Positions 1 through 7,397 of a stretch of DNA of 64,000 nt are shown in pieces (position 1 is the stretch's first letter; every line of letters starts with the position of its first letter). The translations under genes were made by a program, and so were the position numbers. Origin of the DNA: Vibrio sp. 14G-20 (GTDB lineage: Bacteria > Pseudomonadota > Gammaproteobacteria > Enterobacterales > Vibrionaceae); assembly GCF_026241515.1 (NCBI RefSeq), contig NZ_JAPHPW010000022.1, positions 23,809 through 87,808 on the forward strand, in the 5' to 3' direction. Below the pieces are notes generated by a model. That model saw nothing but the letters and a program-made list of their open reading frames with translations. It did not search any database and was not told where the DNA came from.

Positions 1-46
1 AAAACAGCGCGCTTTGACAAATATATCGAGAGACAGATCTAATCGG

Positions 47-631
47 TTACTTAGGGGCTAGTTCGTAGTTCTCTTGCATCTCATGAGGAGCAATACCGTA
101 CTCATAATCTGCTAAGTAGCCATCCTTATATACCTTCATTCCTTTTTCATCCCAGCTCACTTTAATCACTGCAGTTTTGCCATCTTCACTGCCCATTAGC
201 TCAAGCATTTCTACATCGATCTTAATCGCTTTGATGGTTTTAATGCGCTTAAACGGCTTAAATTCTGTGGTCGATGTTGGCAGTGAACCATAGCTGCTGA
301 TCCACGTATCCTTTGGAACCAACCATTGGTTGAAAACATCATCAACAATCGCTTTCGGCATGCTTGCAATAACTACATCGTCCGTCATTACATTATTGGT
401 TTCTAAGCTGTAACCACCCTTTCCATCTGAAACGTAGGTAGGAAAATCAACGCCAATTTCAGACTCCGCAGGCAAACGGCCTAAAGTGACGGATTTCTTA
501 ACGTACAACTCGGCGGTTTCAAATTGTTGCATGATTTCTGGAATTTTCTGAAACTCAACAGGTGCAGCAAAAGCATTAAAAGCGAAAGAAAGGGAAGCCG
601 CGATTGCAGCGAATTTGACAGGCATTTTCAT
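47..631 (-). CDS. Secreted protein of unknown function
   Basis: A 194-residue protein with a clear signal peptide: basic start, hydrophobic stretch over residues 5-20, and a likely AFA|AP cleavage near residue 23. I do not recognise a domain in the mature part. It is mixed alpha/beta in appearance, has no cysteine and no membrane segment after the signal, so a soluble periplasmic or secreted protein is likely. It stands alone, transcribed away from the five-gene secreted operon at 942-3232, with about 310 bases of shared upstream region between them. The start is the only ATG in front of the signal peptide. Confidence 0.75.
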   Translation of the reverse strand: MKMPVKFAAIAASLSFAFNAFAAPVEFQKIPEIMQQFETAELYVKKSVTLGRLPAESEIGVDFPTYVSDGKGGYSLETNNVMTDDVVIASMPKAIVDDVFNQWLVPKDTWISSYGSLPTSTTEFKPFKRIKTIKAIKIDVEMLELMGSEDGKTAVIKVSWDEKGMKVYKDGYLADYEYGIAPHEMQENYELAPK

Positions 632-941
632 GGTGATGGGTCCAAATATAATGAAGCCGTTAGAGTATCCCGTACTAATCGTCGCCTCAACGGATAACTG
701 TTCTTTATATCAGTAATTGTGATATTGAATGACGAATTGATAAAAACTACGACCATAACTGACCTCCGCTCTACCCTCTCAAAGATTCCACTCTTCTTCG
801 ATTTCAAACGACAAACTATCTTAAATGAAAAACCGACACCATTTTTACCGTACTGTCAGCCTTATGTCAGTGGCGCAAAATGGTAAGTCCTGCGTTCGAA
901 CGAAACTAAAATGAGATCTCGATCATCATTTTGAGGTTCTC
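632..941. other. Divergent intergenic region
   Basis: 310 bases between two divergently transcribed secreted-protein genes, so it should hold both promoters. A perfect 10-base palindrome CGTTCGAACG lies at 893-902, about 40 bases before the start at 942, and an imperfect dyad around two GATC steps follows at 911-933. Either could be an operator, but nothing identifies a regulator. The start at 942 has a good ribosome site (TGAGGT). Confidence 0.4.
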
Positions 942-1289
942 ATGAAGGCTATTTACATCATTACTGCAGCTTTATTGCTGAGCAGCTCTTTAGCAAATGC
1001 AAACGTGCACAAATGGAAAAATACCGAATTTCAGACCTATTCCGATAAAACGCAGGTGAGGTTTTTATTAGTAAACCGTTACACCAAACAAGCGGATTAC
1101 TACCTGCGAATTGATGACAAAGAATTCCCAAACAAAATCACACTGAATGCGAACCAAGAGTTAGAACTGGACATCAATGTTAAGACACCAGCAGCTCAAA
1201 CAACCAAGAAAAAGATCTGCACACGCATGGTAACGGACTCTCCGAACAGCTACGAAGTGTGTACGAACCTTAAATTTAAACGGTATTAA
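942..1289 (+). CDS. Small exported two-cysteine protein, first of five-gene operon
   Basis: 115 residues with a signal peptide ending at ANA|NV (residue 20). The mature domain of about 95 residues is rich in alternating hydrophobic/polar strands and ends in two cysteines (C93, C107), so a small disulfide-closed beta-sandwich is likely. The general look resembles an immunoglobulin-like or chaperone-like domain, but I cannot assign a family. It is the first gene of a run of five small exported proteins (942-3232), with the next start 22 bases downstream. TGAGG sits 6-7 bases before the ATG. Confidence 0.7.
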   Translation: MKAIYIITAALLLSSSLANANVHKWKNTEFQTYSDKTQVRFLLVNRYTKQADYYLRIDDKEFPNKITLNANQELELDINVKTPAAQTTKKKICTRMVTDSPNSYEVCTNLKFKRY

Positions 1290-1311
1290 TCAAATTCAAA
1301 CGGTACTCACG

Positions 1312-1797
1312 ATGCACAAAATCATAACCACGCTACGCAGAGCTTTATTGACTGTCGTTGCACTGGCTATCGCTTCATTGACCAGTCTTTCTCTAACAAG
1401 CCCTGCATTGGCAAACCCGATACCGAGTGTATCCAACCCGTCAGGAACCGACCGAGTTCGTACCTCTGAAGGAGCTTCGTGTGAGCAAGCCATTTCAACG
1501 GGCAAAACAGTTCAGTTCGGTACCTATGGCTCAACGGGTAATGAAGATAGCGACAGCTATTACAACAACTATTACTACCAGAATCAGGATGAAGCAGGCA
1601 TTTACGCCGCTGTCACACTGCAGTTTGGTGGTGAGGATCGAGTTGACTGTCGTCGACTCTACGAGTTCGAGCTCCGTGAGCGAGAACGATTAGAAGAGCT
1701 GGCTCAAGCGGAACATGAGCTCAAGCTATTACAAATCGAAGCAGAGAAATATCGCCTGCTGAAGATGAAACAAAGCAATACCACTTTTTCGGAGTAA
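1312..1797 (+). CDS. Exported protein with beta domain and C-terminal coiled coil
   Basis: 161 residues. The first ~34 form a long signal peptide (two Arg, then a hydrophobic run, cleavage near ALA|NP). Residues ~50-112 form a domain bounded by two cysteines (C57, C113) with a Tyr/Asn/Gly-rich central loop. Residues ~115-155 are a strongly charged amphipathic helix rich in Glu, Leu and Arg, a probable coiled coil. That is a plausible anchor or assembly module: a folded head on a helical stalk. I do not recognise the family. No strong ribosome site precedes the ATG, so translation may be coupled to the gene ending 22 bases upstream. The next gene starts 3 bases after its stop. Confidence 0.7.
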   Translation: MHKIITTLRRALLTVVALAIASLTSLSLTSPALANPIPSVSNPSGTDRVRTSEGASCEQAISTGKTVQFGTYGSTGNEDSDSYYNNYYYQNQDEAGIYAAVTLQFGGEDRVDCRRLYEFELRERERLEELAQAEHELKLLQIEAEKYRLLKMKQSNTTFSE

Positions 1798-1800
1798 AAG

Positions 1801-2295
1801 ATGCTTAATAAAAAACCATTACTTGGCCTAGCAGCCGTATCTATTTTTGCCACTGGATCGGCATTTGCACAACCTCCCGGTGATGGAGATGACAAAACTG
1901 GAGATGTCGTGTTTTCGGCATCGGTTGAATCTCAATGCGGTATAGAGGCTACAGAAGATAAAGCCGACCTAGCTTTTGGCGAAAGTTACAATGAATCTCA
2001 CGCGACTGTAAAGTTAGTCAGCAACAGAAACGGAATCAAAGTTCGAGCAGAAGAGATCAAAATCGAATCGTTTGACGGACAAATTCAAAAGAGCGATGTG
2101 TTTTTCCAGTCAACGGGTACAACAGAGCTAGACCAATCGGCAGTTAGCTGGGAATCGGGTGTAGACATCACTCGAGATCAAATTCGTGAAGATAACAATA
2201 TGAATCTTTTCGCTCGTGTTGCGGTTGATGAAAGCAATCTCGATGCAAGTGAAGATTACGAAGTAAAAACAAAATGGAAGATTGAGTGTAACTAA
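1801..2295 (+). CDS. Exported two-cysteine protein, paralogue A of secreted operon
   Basis: 164 residues, signal peptide cleaved near AFA|QP (residue 23). The mature part opens with a cysteine after a beta strand (C46, context SQCGIE) and closes with a cysteine in the last residues (C163, context KIEC). It is a paralogue of the protein at 2765-3232. Both show the pattern CG-I/L-E, then FG-x-x-Y, then a V/L-K-L-x-S-N-R strand, and end W-x-x-EC. This arrangement, with both termini tied by a disulfide, resembles secreted beta-sandwich subunits. GGAG 6 bases before the ATG gives a strong ribosome site, and a perfect hairpin follows the gene, suggesting this is the most highly expressed member. 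Confidence 0.72.
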   Translation: MLNKKPLLGLAAVSIFATGSAFAQPPGDGDDKTGDVVFSASVESQCGIEATEDKADLAFGESYNESHATVKLVSNRNGIKVRAEEIKIESFDGQIQKSDVFFQSTGTTELDQSAVSWESGVDITRDQIREDNNMNLFARVAVDESNLDASEDYEVKTKWKIECN

Positions 2296-2313
2296 CCCAT
2301 CATCTCTCCCACG

Positions 2314-2340
2314 GTAAGCCCTCTAATCAAGAGGGCTTAC
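2314..2340 (+). other. Intercistronic stem-loop
   Basis: Perfect 11-base-pair inverted repeat, GTAAGCCCTCT and its complement AGAGGGCTTAC around a five-base loop, between paralogue A (ends 2295) and the gene at 2356. No T-run follows, so it is a poor intrinsic terminator. A role as mRNA stabiliser or partial attenuator, making the upstream subunit more abundant, is an inference. Confidence 0.6.
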
Positions 2341-2355
2341 TGACCCAGAGGCACT

Positions 2356-2763
2356 ATGAAAACTCTAGTTTTATACTTGGCGATATTGTTTATCGCGCCC
2401 TATGCCGTGAGCACAGGGTTTGATAGAAAAGAAGTCGAACATTTCAATCAAATGTGCGTCGATGGTTCAGACAACCACCAACGCCGAATCTTTGATGCGC
2501 TGTCGAATTCTGAATACATCGATTGGTCGAGTATCGAGTTAATCGACACCGAAAGTCGCGTTAACTACACCGATACTACCGTCGAAATTAAGCAAACCGA
2601 CCGTGTCACGTGCGATCTTATTGTCGAATACAAATATCATCATGCCGATATTGTACTGAGCTCAAGCTATCAGGTCTCTCTCAAAGATAAGCAAACCATC
2701 AGTAATGTGGCTGTTACTGAACAAGCGGTCACGGACTTTATTGTCCGCGTTATGGTGAACTAA
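2356..2763 (+). CDS. Small exported two-cysteine protein
   Basis: 135 residues with a signal peptide of about 19 residues. The mature protein has an N-terminal helix region and a C-terminal beta-rich half, with two cysteines (C34 and C86). No family recognised. The start has AGAGG about 7 bases upstream, just after the intercistronic stem-loop, and its stop is one base away from the next ATG, so the pair is almost certainly translationally coupled. Confidence 0.68.
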   Translation: MKTLVLYLAILFIAPYAVSTGFDRKEVEHFNQMCVDGSDNHQRRIFDALSNSEYIDWSSIELIDTESRVNYTDTTVEIKQTDRVTCDLIVEYKYHHADIVLSSSYQVSLKDKQTISNVAVTEQAVTDFIVRVMVN

Positions 2764-2764
2764 C

Positions 2765-3232
2765 ATGCTACGATTTATTGTCGCGTTCACTTTAATCAGC
2801 TTATCCAACTGTACATTGGCATCCAATAATCACTCTACATTAAGCTTTAAAAAGCATGTGAGAGAACGCTGCGGTTTAGAAGTGATCAATAACCAAGGTG
2901 AAATGAGTTTTGGTCGAGAATACGATGGCAGAGCAATCACGCTCAAGCTGGAGTCCAATCGCAAAGATTCTCGATTGTTGCTCAAACTGCAACATATTGA
3001 CCTAGGCTCAATTGATGAGTCTCGCATTTCAGAACTTGTGCGATTCAAAGTCGAAACGCCGGTTCGCTATGAAGGTGACATTAATTATTGGCGTCAGGGC
3101 GTCGAATTTCCTGTCGATCAACTGGCATCCAATAAAGAGGTCGATATTCGAGCACGTATTACTATACCCGAGTCTCAACTAACAGCAGGAGAGTTTCACT
3201 TCAATATGGAGTGGGCAGTTGAGTGTCTATAA
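2765..3232 (+). CDS. Exported two-cysteine protein, paralogue B of secreted operon
   Basis: 155 residues, signal peptide ending near TLA|SN (residue 19; it contains one cysteine of its own). The mature protein has two cysteines, C36 (context ERCGLE) and C154 (context AVEC), at the same places as paralogue A at 1801-2295. It shares the FG-x-x-Y motif, the K-L-x-S-N-R strand and the closing W-x-V-EC. It has no ribosome site of its own and starts one base after the preceding stop. Having a major-like and a minor-like copy in one operon fits a polymer with main subunit and adaptor, but no usher, chaperone or secretion channel is visible nearby. Confidence 0.7.
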   Translation: MLRFIVAFTLISLSNCTLASNNHSTLSFKKHVRERCGLEVINNQGEMSFGREYDGRAITLKLESNRKDSRLLLKLQHIDLGSIDESRISELVRFKVETPVRYEGDINYWRQGVEFPVDQLASNKEVDIRARITIPESQLTAGEFHFNMEWAVECL

Positions 3233-3570
3233 ATTAGTAACTTAAGCTGAGTTTTTATTCAAAGAAGAAAAAAATAAGTGAGCTGGAAAGAAAATCAATG
3301 GAGTGACAAGTTCGGAATTATAAAACCGATAAAGAGAGATTCACTGGGAATTCGCTGTAGCTTAGCGCAAATTATCAAGGATGGAGTTTTTTTGAACATG
3401 TCTCTAAAACACGAAACATAATATGCGATCAGTTCATCGGACTTTCAAGGGAGTAACAAGAGAATATTTGATAACACTGAAGTCAATCACACATGTGCTA
3501 ATTCTCAGTTGGTTAATCTATCCGATGTTTGCTACGTTTAAATGACACAGTCATTGGAAAGGTATGATTT
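3233..3570. other. Intergenic region after secreted operon
   Basis: 338 bases of AT-rich sequence with no open frame of note and no strong hairpin terminator. It should hold the promoter of the gene at 3571, which has GGAAAGG about 10 bases before its ATG. I see nothing else I can support here. Confidence 0.4.
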
Positions 3571-3927
3571 ATGAAAATAAATGTTCAAACACATCATGTA
3601 TCAATTAACGACGAGTCACGCAAAGACATCGAAGGTAAATTCGAGAAGATATCTAACCATTTCCCATCACTGATCAGTTGCGACATCATCATTACTAAAG
3701 AACACGGTCAACATCAGGTTGAAGTATTCACCAACTACGAAGGTGTACGAGTAACAGCAAAATCGACAGACGATGTTATGTACCCAGCTATCGCTGCAGC
3801 ACTTAAGAAACTTGAAGCGGGCCTAAGTAACCGTAAGGGACAATTGAAAGCCGACCTACACGAGAAACCAACAAGTACGAAGCCAGAGATTGCTTCGGAC
3901 ATCATCCAAGAGATGAAATTGGTATAA
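3571..3927 (+). CDS. Ribosome hibernation-promoting factor (HPF/RaiA family)
   Basis: 118 residues of the short HPF/YfiA type: a beta-alpha-beta-beta-beta-alpha domain over residues 1-100 that binds the 30S decoding region and inactivates ribosomes in stationary phase. Recognisable features are the opening strand KINVQTHHVSI, the I-x-K-F-x-K-I first helix, the strand ending in HQVEV and the D-D-V-M-Y-P-A-I second helix. There is a short acidic tail and no long-HPF C-terminal dimerisation domain. It stands alone, so it is probably an accessory copy rather than the hpf of the rpoN locus or the raiA next to pheA. A strong terminator follows. Confidence 0.85.
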   Translation: MKINVQTHHVSINDESRKDIEGKFEKISNHFPSLISCDIIITKEHGQHQVEVFTNYEGVRVTAKSTDDVMYPAIAAALKKLEAGLSNRKGQLKADLHEKPTSTKPEIASDIIQEMKLV

Positions 3928-3978
3928 ATCGATAAGTAGTTAAAGCGAAATAACTAATAGACACTTATTAAGAATTTC

Positions 3979-4004
3979 AAAGCCAGCACATGCTGGCTTT
4001 TTCG
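3979..4004 (+). terminator. Intrinsic terminator of the HPF gene
   Basis: Ten-base-pair stem AAAGCCAGCA / TGCTGGCTTT with a two-base spacer, followed by further Ts, 50 bases after the HPF stop codon. Confidence 0.85.
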
Positions 4005-4164
4005 ATCTTACAGCAAAGCAAACCCTCCCTTCTTTACCGCCTCTTGAATTCAGCTCAAACCCACATCATTTTTAACGCCCTTAAGTTCTTAGCAGCTATA
4101 ACAATCACTTGTGGTATTTGATACAGTTATAAACAGAAATCTAGACCAAAACGGAATATTTGTT

Positions 4165-4320
4165 ATGAAGAAAGTCGCGTTGATCCTTTTCCTAGCCACT
4201 CAGTTAATGGCTTGCACAGAGGTGGGAAGTGAAGCTTGGTGTGCGGATATGAAAGAGAAGCCTAAAGGCGACTGGACGGCGAATGAAGCGGGCGATTTTG
4301 CTAAACACTGTATTTTCTAG
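4165..4320 (+). CDS. DUF3012 family small lipoprotein
   Basis: 51 residues from the ATG at 4165. A longer frame from 4111 exists, but the internal ATG is the start that places a signal sequence at the N-terminus. The lipobox LMAC puts the lipidated cysteine at residue 17. The mature 35 residues (EVGSEAWC, then KPKGDWTANEAGDFAKHC) match the DUF3012 family of short gammaproteobacterial lipoproteins, including the two conserved non-lipid cysteines. Function unknown; probably anchored in the envelope. It stands alone. Confidence 0.85.
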   Translation: MKKVALILFLATQLMACTEVGSEAWCADMKEKPKGDWTANEAGDFAKHCIF

Positions 4321-4398
4321 GCGGGTTAGCTTTTAGCTCTACATTAGGCTGAATTAATACGCTCTGTGTAAAACAATCCATGGAATAAGTGAGTTTTA

Positions 4399-5160
4399 AT
4401 GGAACACTAACTAGACAACAACTGGAAGCACATCGAATGGGTATTAACCGGCGTCGATGACACGCTCACTTGGCAAGGTTCACTGCCTCCTGAAACCCTG
4501 ATTGCGTTACAAAAGCTGAGAGACAGTGGAATCAAAGTGGTCGCCGTGACTGGTGCTTGTGCGGGTTGGTGCGACCATATCGCGCAACTTTGGCCTGTCG
4601 ATGCCGTGCTTGGAGAGAATGGCGCGTTACAGCTTTCTTCGGAGACGCCGCTAGAACAAGTGCGTCAGAACCAAGCCAAGCTCAAACAACAAGTCGAAGC
4701 GATCTTGCTGAGTTACCCAGACCTATCCCTAACTTTGGACCAATCTTACCGCTTGTGTGAAGTCGCGATTGATATCGGCCAAAACCGTAAGCCTGTTGAT
4801 CCTGAAATAGTGCAAGCGGTACTTGATAGAATACATTCTTTAGGCGCACACGCGACGGCAAGTTCAATTCATATCAATGCTTGGTATGGAGAGTACTCAA
4901 AGAAAAATGCCGTGCACCGTTTCCTTACGAATAAAGGCCTATCGCTTGAAAAAATCCACAATCAAGCCTGCTATGTCGGCGATTCAATGAACGATCAACA
5001 GATGTTCGAATCACTGACACTCACCGTTGGCGTGGCTAGCATTCAACATTATTGGGATAAGTTAGAACATCATCCAAGCAAGGTAATGTCAGAACCGGGT
5101 GGCTATGGGTTTGCAGAATTTGTAGATGCGCTGCTGAGGCTTAAAAGTGAGGTAATTTAG
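4399..5160 (+). pseudogene. HAD-IIB phosphatase (mannosyl-3-phosphoglycerate phosphatase family), broken
   Basis: Coding similarity starts well before the first usable start at 4537. The frame from ATG 4399, with AAGTGAG upstream, reads three codons and meets TAA at 4408-4410. The same frame then stays open to the real stop at 5160, about 250 residues. The HAD motif I that follows reads LTGVDDTLTW; the family has D where this gene has G (GGC at 4450), so the catalytic nucleophile is gone as well. Later motifs are intact: VTGACAGWCD, GENGAL, the cap-domain segment SSIHINAWYG and the acidic GDSMND. The only long frame without the stop begins at GTG 4537, inside the domain and after motif I. Two independent lesions suggest an inactive gene; a non-catalytic product is the alternative. 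Confidence 0.75.
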
Positions 5161-5254
5161 ATAATCGCTCAGACTTTGAAGCAAAAATCGCACAAGATTT
5201 CACTCATGCGATTTCATTTATGTCATATCTATCGATTAGATGGATTCAACGAAC

Positions 5255-6241
5255 TTAGAGAATAATCATCCCATCTCGATAAGTCAGTGCTGGTGCGACA
5301 TCTTTGCCAAGTAATACTGGGCCATCGAGGTCGACGATTTCAGATTGAACCGCAATAGGCAGAGCTGCACGCATCGCCAACGATGTACCAAGCATACAAC
5401 CCGACATCAGAGTAAACCCGAGCCTTTGCGCTTCTTCTGCAAGTACTAATGCCTCAGTCAAGCCACCCGTTTTATCGAGCTTGATGTTGACCATTTCATA
5501 CTTGCCTAACAAAGATGGAAGTTGCGAAGTGGTATGACAGCTTTCATCAGCACACAGTGGGATCGGGTGATTGATGTGTGCCAATGACGCATCATGTTGT
5601 TGCGGCAAAGGTTGCTCGATCATTGCGATATCAAACTCAGTAAGTTGATTGAACAACTCTTCGAGGTTCAACCCTGTCCACGCTTCATTAGCATCCAGTA
5701 CAATCTGAACATCGGATGCCGCTTCTCGCACAGCGCGAACACGCTCTACTACCTGCTCGCCATCAAGCTTCACTTTTAGAAGTTTTGCCCCATTCGCCAC
5801 ATAATCTCGAGCTTGGGTCGCCATCGCTTCTGGTGTGCCAATGGAGACGGTCATTGCAGTCACAATTTGAGCAGGTAACTCAAACAAGCTATTTGGAAAC
5901 ATCTGGTCGTTCTGCTGCGCTTCGAAATCCCAAAGCGCACAATCGACCGCATTTCGCGCTGCCCCTCCGGTCAATAAAGACTGAAGATGATCTCTTAGCT
6001 CTGCCGGATCGGTAACGCCTCGTTCAAACATAGCTTCAAGGGCACTAGACGCTTGTTGAATTTGCGCTAACACAGACTCCGATGACTCGCCGTATCGTGG
6101 GTAAGGCGTGCATTCGCCCTGAGCTTGTTTGCCACCATGTTCAATGTAAACACGAACAACGTGGCACTCAGTTCGGCTGCCACGAGATATGCGAAAAGGC
6201 GTTTGCATCGCGATAGTAATGGGTTCTGCTGTAATCTTCAT
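5255..6241 (-). CDS. dgcA: N-acetyl-D-glutamate racemase DgcA (enolase superfamily)
   Basis: 328 residues of the dipeptide-epimerase branch of the enolase superfamily. An N-terminal capping domain (1-~120) is followed by a TIM barrel. The acid-base lysines are K156/K158 (KVKLDG) and K254 (NIKLDKTGG); the magnesium ligands are D183 (DANEAWTG), E209 (IEQPLP) and D232 (ADES). Older annotation would be L-Ala-D/L-Glu epimerase (YcjG). Directly downstream of a DUF1611 protein it fits the marine D-glutamate pathway, in which DgcN acetylates D-glutamate and DgcA racemises N-acetyl-D-glutamate to N-acetyl-L-glutamate. It follows dgcN by 57 bases on the same strand. Confidence 0.85.
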   Translation of the reverse strand: MKITAEPITIAMQTPFRISRGSRTECHVVRVYIEHGGKQAQGECTPYPRYGESSESVLAQIQQASSALEAMFERGVTDPAELRDHLQSLLTGGAARNAVDCALWDFEAQQNDQMFPNSLFELPAQIVTAMTVSIGTPEAMATQARDYVANGAKLLKVKLDGEQVVERVRAVREAASDVQIVLDANEAWTGLNLEELFNQLTEFDIAMIEQPLPQQHDASLAHINHPIPLCADESCHTTSQLPSLLGKYEMVNIKLDKTGGLTEALVLAEEAQRLGFTLMSGCMLGTSLAMRAALPIAVQSEIVDLDGPVLLGKDVAPALTYRDGMIIL

Positions 6242-6298
6242 AATTTCACTCGGTTGATGTTCGCTTTAACAAATGGAAACGTAGAAATGATGAAGTCG

Positions 6299-7306
6299 TT
6301 AAAGTGAATGTCGCAAATGATCAGTAATATTTTGTACACCAAAACGAACCGGGTCCGTCACTGGTACTTGATAAAGTGTGGTCCATTCTTGGCACAATGT
6401 CTCAGCATCTTCAATGCTAATCGCCGATGTGTTTAAACAAATACCGACCAGTTTCACGTCTGGATTCGTCAATCGCGCGGCTTGCAAGTTAGCTTCAATG
6501 GTCTGTTCTATGCTTGGTAATCGCGCATGAGGAAGGTTGCGAATATGTGGTCGCCCGACTTCATGACACAACACCAAAGCGTCAGCTTGTGCGCCATGCA
6601 ATAATCCCAAACTCACGCCTGCAAAAGACGGATTGAACAACGAACCTTGGCCTTCAATGATGTCCCAATCGTGGTCGGTAAAATCGGGGCTAATCGCTTC
6701 AACCGCGCCGGAAATGAAATCCGCGACCACAGCATCAATTGAAATCCCGCAACCTTCAATCAAGATACCTGTCTGCCCCGTAGCTTTAAACTGAGCTGAC
6801 GTTCCCGCTTGTTTGAGGGATTTCTCTATCGCCAGTGCCGAGAACATTTTGCCTACTGAGCAATCGGTTCCGACTGTGAGAAGGCGTTTACCTTGTCGTG
6901 GTTTACCGTTACCAACATTAAGAACACCGTCAAAATGACGTACATCATGAAGCTTAGTCAATCCGTGTTGCTGCATGTCAGCAAGCGGTGAAAATTCACT
7001 CAAGCGCTGGTGCATGCCAGATGCAATCTGAAATCCCATTTCTGCAGCTTCCATTATGGTTGACTGCCAAGAATCAGGGATAACACCACCTGGGTTTGCT
7101 GTGCCAATCACTAGTGTTTTCGCACCCTCTGCATGCGCCTCTTGCAAGGTCATGTCCGTTAAGCCTAATGAAACGGTATCGTCTGTTAAACGAAGCTGAC
7201 CTAGGCAAATTTCTGGTCGCCATTGGTGGATACCGCGAGCTGTTTTTGCGGCAAGTGGGTCGGTAACATCCCCAAGAAAAAGAAGGTAAGGTTGAGCGAT
7301 AGACAT
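6299..7306 (-). CDS. dgcN: D-glutamate N-acetyltransferase DgcN (DUF1611)
   Basis: 335 residues of the DUF1611 family: an N-terminal Rossmann-like domain (1-~135) and a C-terminal P-loop domain with GTDCSVGK at residues 146-153. A conserved IEGQGSL follows after the second domain's core strands. Proteins of this family next to an enolase-superfamily epimerase were shown in marine bacteria to acetylate D-glutamate, opening a route for D-glutamate use as carbon and nitrogen source. It lies between a LysR gene (upstream, same strand) and dgcA (downstream). A dyad at 7316-7351 precedes the start and is a likely regulator site. Confidence 0.85.
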   Translation of the reverse strand: MSIAQPYLLFLGDVTDPLAAKTARGIHQWRPEICLGQLRLTDDTVSLGLTDMTLQEAHAEGAKTLVIGTANPGGVIPDSWQSTIMEAAEMGFQIASGMHQRLSEFSPLADMQQHGLTKLHDVRHFDGVLNVGNGKPRQGKRLLTVGTDCSVGKMFSALAIEKSLKQAGTSAQFKATGQTGILIEGCGISIDAVVADFISGAVEAISPDFTDHDWDIIEGQGSLFNPSFAGVSLGLLHGAQADALVLCHEVGRPHIRNLPHARLPSIEQTIEANLQAARLTNPDVKLVGICLNTSAISIEDAETLCQEWTTLYQVPVTDPVRFGVQNITDHLRHSL

Positions 7307-7315
7307 GAGTATTCC

Positions 7316-7351
7316 TAATTAATAAATCCTTGTATGGATTTACTTTAATTA
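7316..7351 (-). promoter_or_regulatory. Dyad operator upstream of dgcN
   Basis: Inverted repeat AAATCC-TTGTAT-GGATTT (7324-7341) extended by TAATTAA on one side and TTAATTA on the other, 10-45 bases before the dgcN start. Its position and two-fold symmetry suit the neighbouring LysR regulator. This is inferred from position only. Confidence 0.45.
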
Positions 7352-7397
7352 AGAACTTCGAAGCTGCCGAATGCCTATTTATGGCGAGCCTATAACC

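Noticed and set aside
942..3232. Secreted operon as curli or chaperone-usher pili
   Set aside because: No CsgG-type channel, no usher and no curlin repeats; the two-cysteine subunits do not carry a pilin signature I can recognise.
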